A stretch of DNA of 64,000 bases from Bradyrhizobium sp. (GCF_004799445.1 NZ_SSNA01000081.1:39876-103875), one strand, 5' to 3'; counted from the stretch's first letter, positions 36,670 through 48,647 are shown. Numbers and translations: made by a program. The notes: a model not told the origin generated them from the sequence alone.

Positions 36670-37668
36670 ATGGCGCTACCCGATTTCTCTATGCGTCAGC
36701 TGCTTGAAGCTGGCGTCCACTTTGGCCACCAATCGCACCGCTGGAATCCGAAGATGGCGGATTACATTTTCGGTGCCCGCAACAACATCCACATCATCGA
36801 CCTCGCCCAGACCGTGCCGCTGTTGCATCGCGCGCTCCAGGCGGTCAGCGATACCGTCGCCAAGGGCGGCCGTATCCTGTTTGTCGGCACCAAGCGGCAG
36901 GCGCAGGACGGCGTCGCCGAAGCCGCCAAGCGCTCGGCGCAGTATTTCGTCAATTCGCGCTGGCTTGGCGGAACCCTGACCAACTGGAAGACGATTTCCG
37001 GATCGATCAAGCGGCTGCGGCATCTCGATGAGGTGCTCAATTCCGGCGATGCCAATGCCTACACCAAGAAGGAGCGGCTGACGCTGCAGCGCGAGCGCGA
37101 CAAGCTCGACCGGTCGCTCGGCGGCATCAAGGACATGGGCGGTCTGCCCGACATGATCTTTGTGATCGACACCAACAAGGAAGACATCGCGATCCAGGAA
37201 GCCCAGCGGCTCAATATTCCGGTCGCCGCGATCGTCGACACCAACTCGGACCCGAAGGGCATTACCTATGTCGTGCCCGGCAATGACGACGCCGGCCGCG
37301 CCATCACGCTGTATTGCGATCTGATCGCCCGCGCGGTGATCGATGGCATTTCACGTGCGCAGGGTGATTCCGGCATCGATGTCGGCGCATCCGCCCATCC
37401 CGTTCGCGAGGAAATTCCGACGGCGCCGCAGCCGACCGGCTTCCAGGGACTTGCCGGGCCGCGCGGCGCGGCCGACGATCTCAAGAAGCTCACCGGCGTG
37501 TCCGGTGCGATCGAGAAGAAGTTCAACGATCTCGGTATTTTCCACTATTGGCAGCTGGCCGAACTCGACCACGACACCGCGCACAAGATAGGCGAAGAGG
37601 TCGGGCTTCCGAGCCGGGCCGATGGCTGGGTCGCCCAGGCCAAGGCGATGACCGCAGAAGCGGAATAG
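36670..37668 (+). CDS. rpsB: 30S ribosomal protein S2, extended C-terminus
   Basis: A 332-residue ribosomal protein that binds the back of the 30S head and platform. The core (residues 1-240) shows [14 protein letters not shown] and [13 protein letters not shown], the family marks. Beyond it a linker rich in proline and glycine leads to a C-terminal domain of about 60 residues (from [21 protein letters not shown]) of helix-hairpin-helix type. That extension is normal in Rhizobiales but absent from E. coli S2. The gene heads the rpsB-tsf unit. Confidence 0.97.
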   Translation: MALPDFSMRQLLEAGVHFGHQSHRWNPKMADYIFGARNNIHIIDLAQTVPLLHRALQAVSDTVAKGGRILFVGTKRQAQDGVAEAAKRSAQYFVNSRWLGGTLTNWKTISGSIKRLRHLDEVLNSGDANAYTKKERLTLQRERDKLDRSLGGIKDMGGLPDMIFVIDTNKEDIAIQEAQRLNIPVAAIVDTNSDPKGITYVVPGNDDAGRAITLYCDLIARAVIDGISRAQGDSGIDVGASAHPVREEIPTAPQPTGFQGLAGPRGAADDLKKLTGVSGAIEKKFNDLGIFHYWQLAELDHDTAHKIGEEVGLPSRADGWVAQAKAMTAEAE

Positions 37669-37790
37669 CGAAGTGCTGGCCGGAACAACCCGGCCAACAA
37701 ATTCCAATTTACGACATGACTGATGGTGGATCGGCGGCGAGGCGGCAAAGCCGCGCCGCTACCGCCCTGACAGGCAGAGGACGTGCAACG

Positions 37791-38720
37791 ATGGCGACAA
37801 TCACAGCGGCGATGGTCAAGGACCTGCGCGAGACCACCGGCGTAGGCATGATGGACTGCAAGCAGGCGCTGTCCGAGACCAACGGCGACATGCAGGCGGC
37901 GATCGACTGGCTGCGCAAGAAGGGCCTGTCGAAGGCGGCGAAGAAGGCCGGCCGGGTCGCGGCGGAGGGCCTGATCGGCGCGCTGACCGCCGGCGGCAAG
38001 GGCGTCGTCGTGGAGGTCAATTCCGAAACCGACTTCGTCGCGCGCAATGGCCAGTTCCAGGGACTGGTCAAGATGATCGCGCAGGTCGCGCTTGACGTCG
38101 GCACCGACGTCGAAAAGATCAAGGCCGCCAAAATCGGCAACGTGACCGTGGAAACGGCGATTGCGGACGCCATCGCTACCATCGGTGAAAATATGACGCT
38201 GCGCCGCGCGGCCTCTCTCGAAGTCGGCAAGGGCGTGGTGTCGAGCTACGTGCACAATGCGGTGGTCGAAGGCGCCGGCAAGATGGGCGTGATCGTGGCG
38301 CTTGAATCGGCCGGCAAGACCGACGAACTGGCCACGCTCGGCAAGCAGATTGCGATGCATGTCGCGGCCACCAACCCGCAGGCGCTGGATCCGGCCGGGC
38401 TTGATCCGGCCGCCGTCAAGCGCGAGAAGGACGTGCTCGCCGACAAATACCGTCAGCAGGGCAAGCCCGAGAACGTGATCGAAAAGATCGTCGAGTCCGG
38501 CCTGAAGACCTACTACAAGGAAGTTTGCCTGCTCGAGCAGGCCTCGATCCATGCCGAGCACGGTGGCAAGTCGGTCGCGCAGGCCCTGAAAGAAGCTGAG
38601 GGTAAGGTTGGCGCGCCGATCAAGGTGACCGGATTTTTGCGCTATGCTCTGGGCGAGGGAATCGAGCGGCAGGAAACCGATTTCGCCGCCGAAGTCGCGG
38701 CGGTTAGCGGTCAGAAATAA
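37791..38720 (+). CDS. tsf: Elongation factor Ts
   Basis: A 309-residue guanine-nucleotide exchange factor for EF-Tu. The N-terminal UBA-like domain has [20 protein letters not shown] (residues 8-27) and [17 protein letters not shown]. The TDFVARN segment that contacts EF-Tu is at about 80-86. The ATG at 37791 follows AGAGGA. The gene is 122 bases after rpsB. A nested hairpin lies between this gene and pyrH. Confidence 0.97.
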   Translation: MATITAAMVKDLRETTGVGMMDCKQALSETNGDMQAAIDWLRKKGLSKAAKKAGRVAAEGLIGALTAGGKGVVVEVNSETDFVARNGQFQGLVKMIAQVALDVGTDVEKIKAAKIGNVTVETAIADAIATIGENMTLRRAASLEVGKGVVSSYVHNAVVEGAGKMGVIVALESAGKTDELATLGKQIAMHVAATNPQALDPAGLDPAAVKREKDVLADKYRQQGKPENVIEKIVESGLKTYYKEVCLLEQASIHAEHGGKSVAQALKEAEGKVGAPIKVTGFLRYALGEGIERQETDFAAEVAAVSGQK

Positions 38721-38769
38721 CCGCCCGAACAGTGCTTGCGGCCTGTTTGCGCCGCAAGCTGCCGGGCGG
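38721..38769 (+). promoter_or_regulatory. Nested hairpin between tsf and pyrH
   Basis: An outer 7-bp stem CCGCCCG (38721-38727) and CGGGCGG (38763-38769) encloses a 9-bp stem GCTTGCGGC (38734-38742) and GCCGCAAGC (38751-38759). It begins right after the tsf stop. There is no T-run, so it may be a processing site, a 3' stabiliser or an attenuator rather than a plain terminator. Confidence 0.5.
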
Positions 38770-38789
38770 GCTAGGGAAAGCGATGCGCA

Positions 38790-39506
38790 ATGGCTGAGCC
38801 GGTCTATCGTCGCGTGGTGATCAAGCTTTCCGGCGAATATTTTGCCGGCCCGCACGCATCCGGCATGGACCAGCCAACCATCGACCGGGTCGCCGGCGAC
38901 CTGATCGCGGCCAGGCAATTGGGCGTCGAAATCGCCGTCGTCGTCGGCGGCGGCAATTTGGTTCGTGGCGTGGAAGTATCCTCGCGCGGTGTCTCCCGCC
39001 CGACCGGCGACACCATGGGCATGCTCGCCACCGTGATGAACTGCCTTGCGCTCGAGGCGGCCATCGAGCGCCGCGGGGCGCCCGCGCGCACGCTGTCGGC
39101 GTTCGTCATGCCTCAAATCTCGGAACTGTTCACCCGAAGTGCGACGCACAAATATCTCGCCGAGGGCCGAATCGTGCTGCTTGGCGGGGGAACCGGCAAT
39201 CCGTTCTTCACCACCGATACCACGGCGGTGTTGCGGGCAGCCGAAATCGGCGCGCAGGCGGTGCTGAAGGCCACCAACGTCGACGGCATCTACAGCGCCG
39301 ATCCCAAAAAGGACCCGTCCGCCAAGCGATTTGACCGCCTGAGCCATTCCGAGGCGATCGCAGGCAGCTACAAGGTGATGGATGCCACCGCATTCGCGCT
39401 TGCCCGCGAGACGTCGCTGCCTATCATCGTGTTTTCGATCGCCGAGCCGGGCTCGATCGGCGCAATTCTGCGCGGCACCGGCCACGGCACCGTCGTCGCG
39501 GGCTGA
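38790..39506 (+). CDS. pyrH: UMP kinase
   Basis: A 238-residue hexameric kinase that phosphorylates UMP to UDP in pyrimidine synthesis; it belongs to the amino-acid kinase family. Landmarks are [12 protein letters not shown] near the N-terminus, [11 protein letters not shown] for substrate binding (residues 50-60), and [18 protein letters not shown] (162 onward) for nucleotide binding. The order tsf-pyrH-frr-uppS is the standard bacterial arrangement. Confidence 0.97.
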   Translation: MAEPVYRRVVIKLSGEYFAGPHASGMDQPTIDRVAGDLIAARQLGVEIAVVVGGGNLVRGVEVSSRGVSRPTGDTMGMLATVMNCLALEAAIERRGAPARTLSAFVMPQISELFTRSATHKYLAEGRIVLLGGGTGNPFFTTDTTAVLRAAEIGAQAVLKATNVDGIYSADPKKDPSAKRFDRLSHSEAIAGSYKVMDATAFALARETSLPIIVFSIAEPGSIGAILRGTGHGTVVAG

Positions 39507-39578
39507 CGGGCCGGCGAAGCGCCGAGCGTGCGGAGGGCTGGCGGCCTCGACGAGCGGTTTTCAAGAGGAGAGAGCGTT

Positions 39579-40142
39579 ATGCCCACGGGTAGTTTCGACA
39601 TCAACGAATTGAAGCGCCGCATGCAGGGCGCCACGCAGTCTCTCAAGCACGAACTGGGCGGTTTGCGGACCGGCCGCGCCGCCGCATCGATGCTGGAGCC
39701 GGTGCAGGTCGATGCCTATGGTACGCATATGCCGCTCAATCAGCTTGCGACCGTCAGCGTGCCCGAGCCGCGGCTTATTTCGGTGCAGGTATGGGACAAA
39801 TCGATGGTCAAGGCCGTGGAGAAGGCGATCGTCGATTCCAACCTCGGCTTGAGCCCTGCCACCGAAGGGCAGGTGCTCCGCTTGAGAATCCCCGAGCTCA
39901 ATGAGGATCGCCGCAAGGAATTGGTCAAAGTCGCGCACAAATACGCCGAGGCCGCCCGCGTCGCGGTCAGGCATGTCCGGCGCGATGGCCTCGATACGAT
40001 CAAGAAGCTTGAGAAGAATCACGAGATTTCCGAGGACGATCAGGAGCGCCTGGCCAATGATGTGCAGAAGGCGACCGACGGGTCGATTTCGGAGATCGAT
40101 CAGTTGCTTGCGGCCAAGGAAAAGGAAATCCTCACCGTTTAG
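39579..40142 (+). CDS. frr: Ribosome recycling factor
   Basis: A 187-residue tRNA mimic that, with EF-G, splits the post-termination ribosome. The coiled three-helix stem carries [16 protein letters not shown] (residues 27-42) and the C-terminal [11 protein letters not shown] with its ribosome-contacting arginine, followed by [16 protein letters not shown]. The ATG at 39579 follows AAGAGGAGAG. Length is normal. Confidence 0.97.
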   Translation: MPTGSFDINELKRRMQGATQSLKHELGGLRTGRAAASMLEPVQVDAYGTHMPLNQLATVSVPEPRLISVQVWDKSMVKAVEKAIVDSNLGLSPATEGQVLRLRIPELNEDRRKELVKVAHKYAEAARVAVRHVRRDGLDTIKKLEKNHEISEDDQERLANDVQKATDGSISEIDQLLAAKEKEILTV

Positions 40143-40157
40143 GCCATGTTTTTGTTT

Positions 40158-40221
40158 GAGCATGATCTGTTCGGAAAACCGGTTCGCGCTGTGCGCTAAA
40201 GCGGCCCTCCGGGTCATGCTC
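40158..40221. repeat. Interspersed palindromic repeat (GAGCATGA family)
   Basis: GAGCATGA at 40158-40165 and TCATGCTC at 40214-40221 bound a stretch with TTCGGAAAACCGGTTCGCGC. This is a widespread intergenic repeat of Bradyrhizobium and relatives (from memory). It fills the gap between frr and uppS. Confidence 0.65.
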
Positions 40222-40235
40222 TGAAGGATTGATCG

Positions 40236-40994
40236 ATGTCGAACGTCGCTGCCCCTGCAACGGAAGGACCGGATCGAGCGGACCATCCGTTGCATGTGGC
40301 GATTATCATGGACGGGAACGGACGCTGGGCGGCCGCCCGCGGTTTGCCGCGCGCGGAAGGTCATCGCCGCGGCGTCGAGGCGCTGCGCAAGGTCGTTCGC
40401 GCCGCAAGCGAACTCGGCATTCTTTACCTGACGATTTTCTCCTTCAGCGCGGAAAACTGGTCGCGCCCGGCGACCGAAATCGGCGACCTGTTCGGCCTGC
40501 TGCGGCGTTTCATCCGCAACGACCTGGCGACGCTGCATCGCGACGGCGTCCGGGTCCGCGTGATCGGCGAACGCGAGGGATTGGAGCCGGATATCTGCGC
40601 GCTTCTGAAAGAGGCCGAAGACCTGACGCGGGATAACAATCGCCTCAACCTCGTGGTCGCCTTCAACTACGGATCCCGCCAGGAAATCGCGCATGCGGCG
40701 CAGCGGCTAGCGCGCGAGGTCGCCGATGGAAAACGTGATCCCTCGTCGATCGATGCCGACACGCTCGGTCAATACCTGGACGCACCCGATATTCCCGATC
40801 CTGATCTGATCATTCGCACCAGCGGCGAGCAGCGGCTGTCGAATTTCCTGATGTGGCAGGCGGCCTACAGCGAACTCGTATTTGTACCGGTCCACTGGCC
40901 GGATTTCGACAAGGCTGCGCTGGAAGGCGCAATTGCGGAATACGCCAGGCGGGAACGCCGTTTCGGCGGTCTGGCCGCGAAAACCGGATCGTGA
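40236..40994 (+). CDS. uppS: Undecaprenyl diphosphate synthase
   Basis: A 252-residue cis-prenyltransferase that makes the C55 lipid carrier for cell-wall and lipopolysaccharide synthesis. MDGNGRWA at residues 25-32 holds the magnesium aspartate. Later marks are [11 protein letters not shown] (70-80) and [19 protein letters not shown] near 190-208. It overlaps the cdsA start by GTGA, so the two are coupled. Confidence 0.97.
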   Translation: MSNVAAPATEGPDRADHPLHVAIIMDGNGRWAAARGLPRAEGHRRGVEALRKVVRAASELGILYLTIFSFSAENWSRPATEIGDLFGLLRRFIRNDLATLHRDGVRVRVIGEREGLEPDICALLKEAEDLTRDNNRLNLVVAFNYGSRQEIAHAAQRLAREVADGKRDPSSIDADTLGQYLDAPDIPDPDLIIRTSGEQRLSNFLMWQAAYSELVFVPVHWPDFDKAALEGAIAEYARRERRFGGLAAKTGS

Positions 40995-41836
40995 CAAAAG
41001 GCGAAGCCGCGCCTGCGGCCACCGCGGAGCAGGGTGCGCGTAATCTTTTGGTGCGCGTCGCCGCCGCGCTGGTGCTGGCCCCGCTTGCGATCGCCGCCGC
41101 CTATGCCGGCGGATGGCTTTGGGGTTTCCTCGTCACGTTCGCCGCGGTCGGTCTGTATGTCGAATGGCTGACGGTCGTGGACGCCCGCACTCCGCGCCTG
41201 ATGGCCGTCGGCATCGCGACGCTTTTCGGCGCCGCCGCGTCGCTTGAAATCGGGCAGATCGGAGCGACTTGTGTCATGGTCGCGATCGGCATCGTGGGTG
41301 CTGCGTTGCTGTCACCTTATCGCAGCGGCTGGGCTGCGCTTGGCGGTTGCTATGCGTTCGTGGCGCTCGTCGCCTCGATCGCGGTGCGCTTCGATCCAGT
41401 ATGGGGGTTTACCGCGCTGATGTTCGTCCTGCTGATTGTCTGGGTGACCGACATCGGCGGCTATTTCGCAGGCCGGGGCATCGGCGGCCCAAAACTGTGG
41501 CCCCGGGTCAGTCCCAAGAAGACCTGGGCCGGCGCTATCGGCGGTTTTGCGGCGAGTGTCGCGGTCGCCGCCGGATTCGCCGCTTTCGGCCTCGGCAAAA
41601 CCGGCCCCATTCTGCTGCTGGGAGCCCTTCTCTCGATTGCATCCCAGTTCGGCGATCTGTTCGAATCGGCCGTCAAACGCCGATTCGGCGTCAAGGACTC
41701 CAGCCACATCATTCCCGGGCATGGCGGGTTGCTCGATCGTCTCGACGGTTTCGTCGCCGCCATCATGCTGGCGGCGATTTTCGGATTTTTGCGGGGCGGC
41801 GTGGATGGCGTCGGCCGCGGTCTTATGGTTTGGTGA
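40991..41836 (+). CDS. cdsA: Phosphatidate cytidylyltransferase
   Basis: A 281-residue membrane enzyme that makes CDP-diacylglycerol from CTP and phosphatidic acid for phospholipid synthesis. It has about seven helices. The C-terminal signature [20 protein letters not shown], then GLLDRLDG, is complete. GTG at 40991 overlaps the uppS stop and gives an N-terminus of normal length; there is no upstream ATG in frame outside uppS. Confidence 0.95.
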   Translation: MTKGEAAPAATAEQGARNLLVRVAAALVLAPLAIAAAYAGGWLWGFLVTFAAVGLYVEWLTVVDARTPRLMAVGIATLFGAAASLEIGQIGATCVMVAIGIVGAALLSPYRSGWAALGGCYAFVALVASIAVRFDPVWGFTALMFVLLIVWVTDIGGYFAGRGIGGPKLWPRVSPKKTWAGAIGGFAASVAVAAGFAAFGLGKTGPILLLGALLSIASQFGDLFESAVKRRFGVKDSSHIIPGHGGLLDRLDGFVAAIMLAAIFGFLRGGVDGVGRGLMVW

Positions 41837-41840
41837 GGTC

Positions 41841-43064
41841 ATGAGCGCAGTTCCCTTGCGTAATAACAAAGCCGCGGCACCTGCCATCCGCTCCGTGACC
41901 GTGCTGGGCGCCACCGGCTCGATCGGCGACAGCACGATGGATTTGCTGCGGGCTTCGCGCGACCGCTACCAAGTCGAAGCATTGACGGCCAATACCAATG
42001 TGCAGGGGCTGGCCAAGCTGGCGAAGGAGTTCGGCGCGCGCTTTGCGGCCGTGGCAGATCCGGATCGTCTCACCGAGCTGAAGGATGCGCTGGCCGGCAC
42101 GCGCACCGAATGCGGCGCGGGCGAAAGCGCGGTCATTGAGGCAGCGGCCCGTCCGGCGGATTGGGTCATGGCGGCGGTCAGCGGTGCTGCCGGGTTGAAA
42201 CCCGCGCTCGCGGCGGTTGATCGCGGCGCCACCGTCGCGCTTGCCAACAAGGAGTGCCTTGTCTGCGCCGGCGACTTGTTCATGCAGCGCGCCGCCAAGG
42301 CCGGGGCATGCATTCTGCCGGCCGACTCCGAACATAACGCGCTGTTCCAGGCGCTGGGCTCGGGAAACCGGGAAGAACTGGTCCGCGTCATCATCACCGC
42401 ATCGGGCGGACCGTTCCGGACCTGGGCCAGCGCCGATATCGAGCAGGCGACGCTGGCGCAGGCCCTGAAACACCCGAACTGGAGCATGGGACAAAAGATC
42501 ACCATCGACTCCGCATCGATGATGAACAAGGGACTCGAAGTGATCGAAGCGGCGTGCCTGTTTGCACTGGCGCCGGAGGAGATCGACGTTTTGGTCCACC
42601 CGCAATCGATCATCCACGGGATGGTCGAGTTCTCGGATCGATCTGTGGTTGCGCAACTGGGCGCGCCAGACATGCGCACGCCGATCGCGCATTGCCTTGG
42701 ATGGCCCGATCGTATCGTCGGGCCGGCGGCGAAGCTCGATCTCGCCAAGATCGGGCAGCTGACCTTCGAGGCGCCGGATTTTGATCGCTTCCCGGCGCTT
42801 CGGCTCGCTTATGATGCGCTGCGGGCCGGCCGCGGCACGACCACGGTCTATAATGCGGCTAACGAGGTGGCGGTGGCGGCCTTTATTGCCGGGAAGATCA
42901 GATTTGGTGCCATTGCGCGGCTTGTCGAAGCCACGATGGAGGCCTGGATGCGTTCCGGCAATCTGGCGCCGTTGACCTCGGCGGACGATGCCATCGCCGT
43001 TGACCATAATGCGCGAAATAAAGCGGTCACCCTATTGCCTCAAATTGCCTTAAAGGCATCCTAG
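41841..43064 (+). CDS. dxr: 1-deoxy-D-xylulose 5-phosphate reductoisomerase
   Basis: A 407-residue NADPH enzyme of the MEP isoprenoid pathway that turns DXP into methylerythritol phosphate. The NADPH loop GATGSIG is at residues 23-29. [23 protein letters not shown] and the substrate loop ITASGGPFR are visible, as is [16 protein letters not shown]. The ATG at 41841 follows GAGG. The gene lies between cdsA and rseP, the classical order. Confidence 0.97.
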   Translation: MSAVPLRNNKAAAPAIRSVTVLGATGSIGDSTMDLLRASRDRYQVEALTANTNVQGLAKLAKEFGARFAAVADPDRLTELKDALAGTRTECGAGESAVIEAAARPADWVMAAVSGAAGLKPALAAVDRGATVALANKECLVCAGDLFMQRAAKAGACILPADSEHNALFQALGSGNREELVRVIITASGGPFRTWASADIEQATLAQALKHPNWSMGQKITIDSASMMNKGLEVIEAACLFALAPEEIDVLVHPQSIIHGMVEFSDRSVVAQLGAPDMRTPIAHCLGWPDRIVGPAAKLDLAKIGQLTFEAPDFDRFPALRLAYDALRAGRGTTTVYNAANEVAVAAFIAGKIRFGAIARLVEATMEAWMRSGNLAPLTSADDAIAVDHNARNKAVTLLPQIALKAS

Positions 43065-43107
43065 AGGGTTGGGGGCAGAGCCGTTGGCTCTGGTTAAGGG
43101 GAATCGG

Positions 43108-44259
43108 ATGTCCGAGTTTTTTCTACATAGTTTCAATGTGTTAAGCCATGGCTTGGTTGGTTACATCGTTCCCTTCTTGTTCGTGCTTACCATCGTCGTC
43201 TTCTTCCACGAGCTTGGCCACTTCCTGATTGCCCGCTGGGCGGGCGTCAAAGTGTTAACTTTCTCGCTGGGCTTCGGGCCGGAACTTGTCGGTTTCAACG
43301 ACCGGCACGGTACGCGATGGAAGATTTCGGCAGTCCCGCTCGGTGGTTATGTCAAGTTCTTCGGCGACGACAGCGAGGCTTCGACGCCGTCATCCGAAAC
43401 CCTCCACAACATGACCGAGGAAGAACGCGCGGGCAGTTTCCATCACAAGAAAGTTGGGCCGCGCGCAGCGATCGTGGCGGCCGGTCCGATTGCCAATTTC
43501 CTTCTGGCTATCGTGATCTTTACCTTCCTCTTCACATTTTTCGGCAAGCCGAGCACGACAGCGCGAGTCGACAAGGTAGAGGCTGGCAGCGCGGCGGCGG
43601 CGGCCGGGTTTGAGGTCGGCGACATCGTCACGGCCATCGACGGTCAAGCAATCGGAAGTTTCTCCGACATGCAGCGAATCGTCAGCGTTCGGGCCGGTGA
43701 GCAACTTGCGTTCACTATCAAACGCGGCGACGCGATTCTGCAGTTGCATGGCACGCCGGAACGCAAGGAAGTGAAAGACCCGTTCGGCAATGCCCATCGG
43801 CTTGGCGTGCTGGGCATTACCCGCCAGACCGCGGCCGGTGACGTGACCACCGAGCGGGTGGACCCGGCGACCGCGCTCTGGCTCGGCGTCAAGGAAACCT
43901 GGTTCGTGGTTGACCGGACGCTGGCGTATATCGGCGGTGTTTTTACGGGGCGGGAAGCGGCCGATCAGGTCGGAGGTCCGCTCCGGATCGCCCAGATTTC
44001 AGGTCAAGTCGCCACCATCGGTCTTGCCGCGCTGGTGCAGCTGGCCGCGGTTCTCTCGATCTCGATAGGATTGCTAAACCTGTTTCCGGTACCACTGCTC
44101 GATGGCGGTCATCTTTTGTTCTATGCGGTCGAAGCCGTGCGCGGGCGCCCCTTGTCGGAAAGGGCGCAGGAGATGGGGTTCCGGATCGGATTGGGGTTGG
44201 TGCTGATGCTGATGGTGTTTGCCACCTACAATGACATCCTGCACCTGGCCGCATCGTGA
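43108..44259 (+). CDS. rseP: Site-2 protease RseP
   Basis: A 383-residue intramembrane zinc metalloprotease. The metal site is HELGH at residues 34-38 in the first helix, with the second ligand in PVPLLDGGHL (D332). One PDZ domain is evident (about 125-215), whereas E. coli RseP has two. Such proteases cut anti-sigma factors and leftover signal peptides. The start at 43108 is chosen for AAGGGGA upstream. It precedes bamA, linking envelope stress and outer-membrane assembly genes. Confidence 0.95.
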   Translation: MSEFFLHSFNVLSHGLVGYIVPFLFVLTIVVFFHELGHFLIARWAGVKVLTFSLGFGPELVGFNDRHGTRWKISAVPLGGYVKFFGDDSEASTPSSETLHNMTEEERAGSFHHKKVGPRAAIVAAGPIANFLLAIVIFTFLFTFFGKPSTTARVDKVEAGSAAAAAGFEVGDIVTAIDGQAIGSFSDMQRIVSVRAGEQLAFTIKRGDAILQLHGTPERKEVKDPFGNAHRLGVLGITRQTAAGDVTTERVDPATALWLGVKETWFVVDRTLAYIGGVFTGREAADQVGGPLRIAQISGQVATIGLAALVQLAAVLSISIGLLNLFPVPLLDGGHLLFYAVEAVRGRPLSERAQEMGFRIGLGLVLMLMVFATYNDILHLAAS

Positions 44260-44432
44260 CGCGGCTTTTTTATGACGTGGCCGATCGGCAACGTCTTGGA
44301 ATGAAAATGAAATCGCGCCTCGACATAAGGTTTGCCGGCTTGGCAAAATTGGCTACAAGCTGGTCAACCGTGGGGATTCTGCCGGTTCGCGGGGGTGCGG
44401 GCCAGCATTGGAATGATAAGGGCGCTTGGCGC

Positions 44433-46994
44433 ATGAATGTTGGAATGCGGGTACGGGGAGGCCTGTTGGCCGCCCTGGTTATGTTCGCGATGCCGGTTGC
44501 CGCCATGCTGGCGGCTGGGCTCGCGTCCTCGTCGGCTCTCGCCCAGACCCTCGATTCGATTCAGGTCGAGGGCAACCGGCGGGTCGAAGTCGCGACCATC
44601 CGCTCCTACTTCAAGGCAGGTCCCGGCGGGCGCCTGGACCAGGGTCATATCGATGACGGTCTCAAGGCACTGATCGAGACCGGCCTGTTCCAGGATGTGA
44701 GGATCAATCAGGCAGGCGGCCGCCTGGTGGTGACGGTGGTCGAAAACCCCGTGATCGGCCGCGTTGCCTTCGAGGGCAACAAGAAGGTCAAGGACGAACA
44801 GCTGACCTCGGAAATTCAATCCAAGCCGCGCGGCACGCTGTCGCGTCCCGTGGTTCAGTCCGACGCCCAACGTATCGCCGAAATCTATCGCCACGCAGGC
44901 CGTTATGACGTGACCGTGGTTCCGGAAATCATCGAGCAGCCGAACAATCGCGTCGACCTGGTCTTCACGATTACCGAGGGCGTGAAAACCGGCATCAATT
45001 CGATCGAGTTCGTCGGCAACACCACCTATTCGTCGTATCGCCTGAAGGACGTCATCAAGACGCGCGAATCGAATCTACTGAGCTTCCTGGGCGGTAGCGA
45101 CGTCTATGATCCGGACCGAATCGAGGCTGATCGCGATCTGATTCGCCGCTATTATTTGAAACACGGTTTCGCTGATGTGCAGGTGATAGCCGCGCTGACG
45201 GAGTACGATCCACAGCGCAAGGGCTTCCTGGTGACCTTCAAGATCGAGGAGGGCCAGCAGTACCGGGTCGCCTCGGTCAATTTCCAGTCCAGCATCGGCG
45301 CGCTCGACGGCAACGCGCTCAGCCGTTTCTCGCGTGTTTCCGTCGGGTCGCTCTATAACGCCGAGGCGCTGGAAAAGTCCGTCGAGGAAATGCAGATCGA
45401 AGCCTCGCGGCGGGGGTTCGCCTTTGCGGTCGTGCGCCCGCGCGGTGATCGCAATTTCGAAGCGCATACCGTCTCGATCGTCTACGCTATCGATGAGGGT
45501 CCGCGGACCTACATCGAGCGCATCAACGTGCGCGGCAATACCCGTACGCGAGACTACGTGATCCGCCGCGAATTCGATCTTGCCGAGGGTGATGCGTACA
45601 ACCGTGCGCTGGTGGACCGCGCCGAACGCCGCCTGAAGAATCTCGATTTCTTCAAGAGCGTGAAAATCACCACCGAACCGGGATCAGCGAGCGATCGTAT
45701 CGTTCTCAATGTCGAACTCGAGGAGAAATCCACCGGCGACTTCTCGGTATCCGGCGGTTATTCGACCACGGACGGCCCGCTCGCCGAGGTCAGCATTTCC
45801 GAGCGTAATTTGCTTGGCCGCGGCCTCTATGGCAAGGCGTCGGTGACCTACGGTCAGTACGCCCGCGGCCTCTCGCTGTCGTTTGTCGAACCCTATCTGC
45901 TCGATTACCGGGTAGCGCTGGGCCTTGACACCTACTATCGCGAGCAGCTTCCCAATAGTTTCATTTCGTATGGCACCAAGACCATCGGCTTCAGTCCGAG
46001 AATCGGACTGACGCTGCGTGAAGATCTCAGCTTGCAGCTGCGCTATTCGATCTATGAGCAGGAAATCTCGCTGCCGAGCTATCTGGCCAACTGTAACAAC
46101 AACCCCTCGAACGGCTTGCTGGCCTTCAATCCGTCCCCGGCTTGGGTGGCGGTAAATGGTGCTCCAGCTGCGACGGCACTTGGCGCGGTCGACCTCACCG
46201 GCATGGGTCTTTGGTGTTACGCCGATGGCGAAGCATCGCTGCCGGTCCGCAAGGAGCTGGCCAACGGCAGAACGTTGACATCGGCGGTTGGCTATTCGCT
46301 GGATTACAACACGCTGGATAACAACAAGAACCCGACCGATGGTCTGCTTGTTGATTTCAGGCAGGACTTCGCCGGCGTTGGCGGCGACGTGACCTATCTG
46401 AAATCCGCGATGGATGCGAAATACTACGCGCCGCTGGTTGCCGATATCGTCGGGCTGATCCACTTGCAGGGTGGCATTCTCACCCCGGTCGGCAGCAACG
46501 GTATCCGCATGCTCGATCAGTTCCAAATGGGACCGAACCTCGTCCGCGGCTTTGCTCCGAACGGCATCGGCCCTCGTGACATCAATCCTTACGGTACGCA
46601 GGATGCGCTCGGCGGCACCAAATATTGGGGCTCGTCTCTGGAAATGCAGATGCCGTTCTGGTTCCTGCCGAAGGAAATTGGTTTGAAGGGCGCCGTCTAT
46701 GCCGACGCGGGCGGCCTGTATGATTACCAGGGGCCGACGGCCTGGGCTGCGACGGGCGAAGTCAATGTGCCCGGCTGTATCCCGCCAACGAACAATCCGA
46801 AACTGGCTCCTGCGCCCGGGACTTGTCTGGGACTGCAGTATGACCCCCAAAATCTCGTCCGCACCTCGGTCGGTGTCGGCTTGATCTGGCAGTCGCCGTT
46901 CGGCCCCCTGCGCTTCGATTATGCGATCCCGATTACGAAGGGTCCTCACGACGTCGTGCAGCAATTCAAGTTTGGCGGCGGGACGTCGTTCTAA
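44433..46994 (+). CDS. bamA: Outer membrane assembly factor BamA
   Basis: An 853-residue Omp85 protein that folds barrel proteins into the outer membrane. A signal peptide (about residues 1-37, ending SSALA) precedes five POTRA domains (about 40-440) and the 16-strand barrel. The barrel ends in GGGTSF, giving the C-terminal phenylalanine recognised by the Bam machine. The conserved VRGF motif of strand-loop 6 is at [14 protein letters not shown] near residue 703. The start at 44433 is chosen for AAGGGCG and the signal peptide; the frame is open 59 codons further up. Confidence 0.96.
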   Translation: MNVGMRVRGGLLAALVMFAMPVAAMLAAGLASSSALAQTLDSIQVEGNRRVEVATIRSYFKAGPGGRLDQGHIDDGLKALIETGLFQDVRINQAGGRLVVTVVENPVIGRVAFEGNKKVKDEQLTSEIQSKPRGTLSRPVVQSDAQRIAEIYRHAGRYDVTVVPEIIEQPNNRVDLVFTITEGVKTGINSIEFVGNTTYSSYRLKDVIKTRESNLLSFLGGSDVYDPDRIEADRDLIRRYYLKHGFADVQVIAALTEYDPQRKGFLVTFKIEEGQQYRVASVNFQSSIGALDGNALSRFSRVSVGSLYNAEALEKSVEEMQIEASRRGFAFAVVRPRGDRNFEAHTVSIVYAIDEGPRTYIERINVRGNTRTRDYVIRREFDLAEGDAYNRALVDRAERRLKNLDFFKSVKITTEPGSASDRIVLNVELEEKSTGDFSVSGGYSTTDGPLAEVSISERNLLGRGLYGKASVTYGQYARGLSLSFVEPYLLDYRVALGLDTYYREQLPNSFISYGTKTIGFSPRIGLTLREDLSLQLRYSIYEQEISLPSYLANCNNNPSNGLLAFNPSPAWVAVNGAPAATALGAVDLTGMGLWCYADGEASLPVRKELANGRTLTSAVGYSLDYNTLDNNKNPTDGLLVDFRQDFAGVGGDVTYLKSAMDAKYYAPLVADIVGLIHLQGGILTPVGSNGIRMLDQFQMGPNLVRGFAPNGIGPRDINPYGTQDALGGTKYWGSSLEMQMPFWFLPKEIGLKGAVYADAGGLYDYQGPTAWAATGEVNVPGCIPPTNNPKLAPAPGTCLGLQYDPQNLVRTSVGVGLIWQSPFGPLRFDYAIPITKGPHDVVQQFKFGGGTSF

Positions 46995-47047
46995 AGCGTT
47001 TTCGAGCGAAGTGGGTACCGGTTCGCGTGAAGAAAACGGATCAAGAC
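46993..47047. repeat. Interspersed repeat (GCGTTTTCGAGCGAAG family), copy 1
   Basis: The element runs from AAGCGTTTTCGAGCGAAG through GTACCGGTTCGCGTGAAG to AAAACGGATCAAGACA, with CGTTTTC and GAAAACG as outer arms. It lies between bamA and lpxD; a second copy is at 49071. A common Bradyrhizobium-type intergenic repeat (from memory). Confidence 0.7.
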
Positions 47048-47121
47048 ACGGAGAGAGCCTGGTCCTGATTCTTCAGAACCATGCCCTGAATTCGATCACC
47101 GGCCGGACCGCGACGGGTGGA

Positions 47122-48189
47122 ATGGCGCAGCCGACTTTTTTTGAACAACCTCCTTCGTCGACGCTGGCAGAGATCGCCGCGCTGACGAAGGCGCATCTGG
47201 CCGATGCGTCGCGCGGCGGCCTGCAGATCAGGGGGCTGGCCTCGCTCGACGAAGCCGGCCCGATGCACCTGACGTTTTTCGACAACCTGAAATATGCCGA
47301 TCAGCTGGCTTCGACGAAGGCCGGCGCGTGTCTGGTCAGTAAACGCTTCGAAGCCAGGGTCCCGCCTGATGTCGCGGTCTTGCGTGTGGATCAACCGTTC
47401 CGCGAGTTCGTCAAGGTCGCGCGCAAGTTCCACGGCGAGGCGCTGCGTCCCCAATCCTGGGTCGGCAATACCCGCATCGCGCCCTCTGCGGTCATCGATC
47501 CGACGGCGCACCTGGAAGACGGCGTGATTGTCGATCCACTCGCCGTCATCGGCCCGCACGTGGCCATCGGTGCCGGGACGATCGTCGGCGCGGGTGCGTT
47601 GATCGCTGCCAATGTCCGGATCGGGAGGGACTGCAACGTCGGGGCTCGATCCGCCATTCAATGTGCCCTGATCGGCAACAATGTTCTCATCCATCCCGGC
47701 TGCAGCATCGGGCAGGATGGCTATGGGTTCGTTTTCTTTGGCCCGGAGGGTCATTTGAAGGTCCCGCAAACCGGCCGCGTCCTGATCCAGAACGACGTGG
47801 AGATCGGGGCAGGGACGACCATCGACCGCGGCAGTCTGCGTGACACCGTGATCGGCGAGGGTACGAAAATCGACAACCAGGTTCAGATCGGCCACAATGT
47901 GACGATTGGAAGACACTGTCTGCTGGCGGCCCAGATCGGTTTGGCCGGCAGTTTGACGATTGGCGACTATGTGGCGCTGGGTGCCAAGGTTGGGATCAAC
48001 AATCATCTTCACATCGGCGACGGAGCCCAGGTCACGGCGATGAGTGCCGTCAAGGATGATATTCCGGCCGGCGGCCGCTGGGGTGGCCACTTCGCCAAGC
48101 CGACGAAGCAGTGGTTCCGGGAGATCGTTGCGGTGGAGCGCCTGGTGCGCGATAGCGCAGCCGATCCGAACGGTGAGGGGCGGAAGTAA
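47122..48189 (+). CDS. lpxD: UDP-3-O-acylglucosamine N-acyltransferase
   Basis: A 355-residue enzyme adding the second 3-hydroxyacyl chain in lipid A synthesis. The N-terminal uridine-binding domain is followed by a left-handed beta-helix of hexapeptide repeats (about residues 110-310; for example [20 protein letters not shown]). The catalytic histidine is in QIGHNVTIG near 255. The ATG at 47122 matches the family start; the longer frame runs back into bamA. It overlaps the fabZ start by TAATG. Confidence 0.96.
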   Translation: MAQPTFFEQPPSSTLAEIAALTKAHLADASRGGLQIRGLASLDEAGPMHLTFFDNLKYADQLASTKAGACLVSKRFEARVPPDVAVLRVDQPFREFVKVARKFHGEALRPQSWVGNTRIAPSAVIDPTAHLEDGVIVDPLAVIGPHVAIGAGTIVGAGALIAANVRIGRDCNVGARSAIQCALIGNNVLIHPGCSIGQDGYGFVFFGPEGHLKVPQTGRVLIQNDVEIGAGTTIDRGSLRDTVIGEGTKIDNQVQIGHNVTIGRHCLLAAQIGLAGSLTIGDYVALGAKVGINNHLHIGDGAQVTAMSAVKDDIPAGGRWGGHFAKPTKQWFREIVAVERLVRDSAADPNGEGRK

Positions 48190-48647
48190 TGGAGGAGGCA
48201 TCGGTCAGGTTTGAGCTTGTGGATATCAACGAGATCCTCAAGACGCTTCCGCATCGCTATCCGATGCTGCTGATTGATCGGGTGATCAAGATCCGGAGCG
48301 ATTACAGCGGCATTGGCATCAAGAACGTCACCTTCAACGAGCCGCCGTTTCTCGGACATTTTCCCGACCGTCCGGTTTATCCGGGCGTGATGATGATCGA
48401 AGCCATGGCGCAGACCGCCGGTGTCATCGGAATCAAATCGGTCGAGGGCACCCAGAAGCCGCGCGCGGTTTACTTTCTGACCATCGACAAGTGCAAGTTC
48501 CGCAAGCCCGTGATGCCCGGCGATACCATCGAATACCACATGCGCAGCATCGGCCGCCGCAAGGCGATGTGGTGGTTTCACGGCGACGCCAGGGTCAACG
48601 GGGTGACCGTCGCCGAAGCCGACGTTGGTGCGATGCTGACGGACTGA
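48189..48647 (+). CDS. fabZ: 3-hydroxyacyl-ACP dehydratase FabZ
   Basis: A 152-residue hot-dog-fold dehydratase for fatty-acid elongation. The catalytic histidine H57 ([12 protein letters not shown]) and glutamate E71 (MMIEAMAQ) are present, and the [12 protein letters not shown] start is typical. It competes with LpxA for 3-hydroxyacyl-ACP. Here fabZ and lpxA are separated by almost 1 kb, although they are usually adjacent. Confidence 0.97.
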   Translation: MEEASVRFELVDINEILKTLPHRYPMLLIDRVIKIRSDYSGIGIKNVTFNEPPFLGHFPDRPVYPGVMMIEAMAQTAGVIGIKSVEGTQKPRAVYFLTIDKCKFRKPVMPGDTIEYHMRSIGRRKAMWWFHGDARVNGVTVAEADVGAMLTD

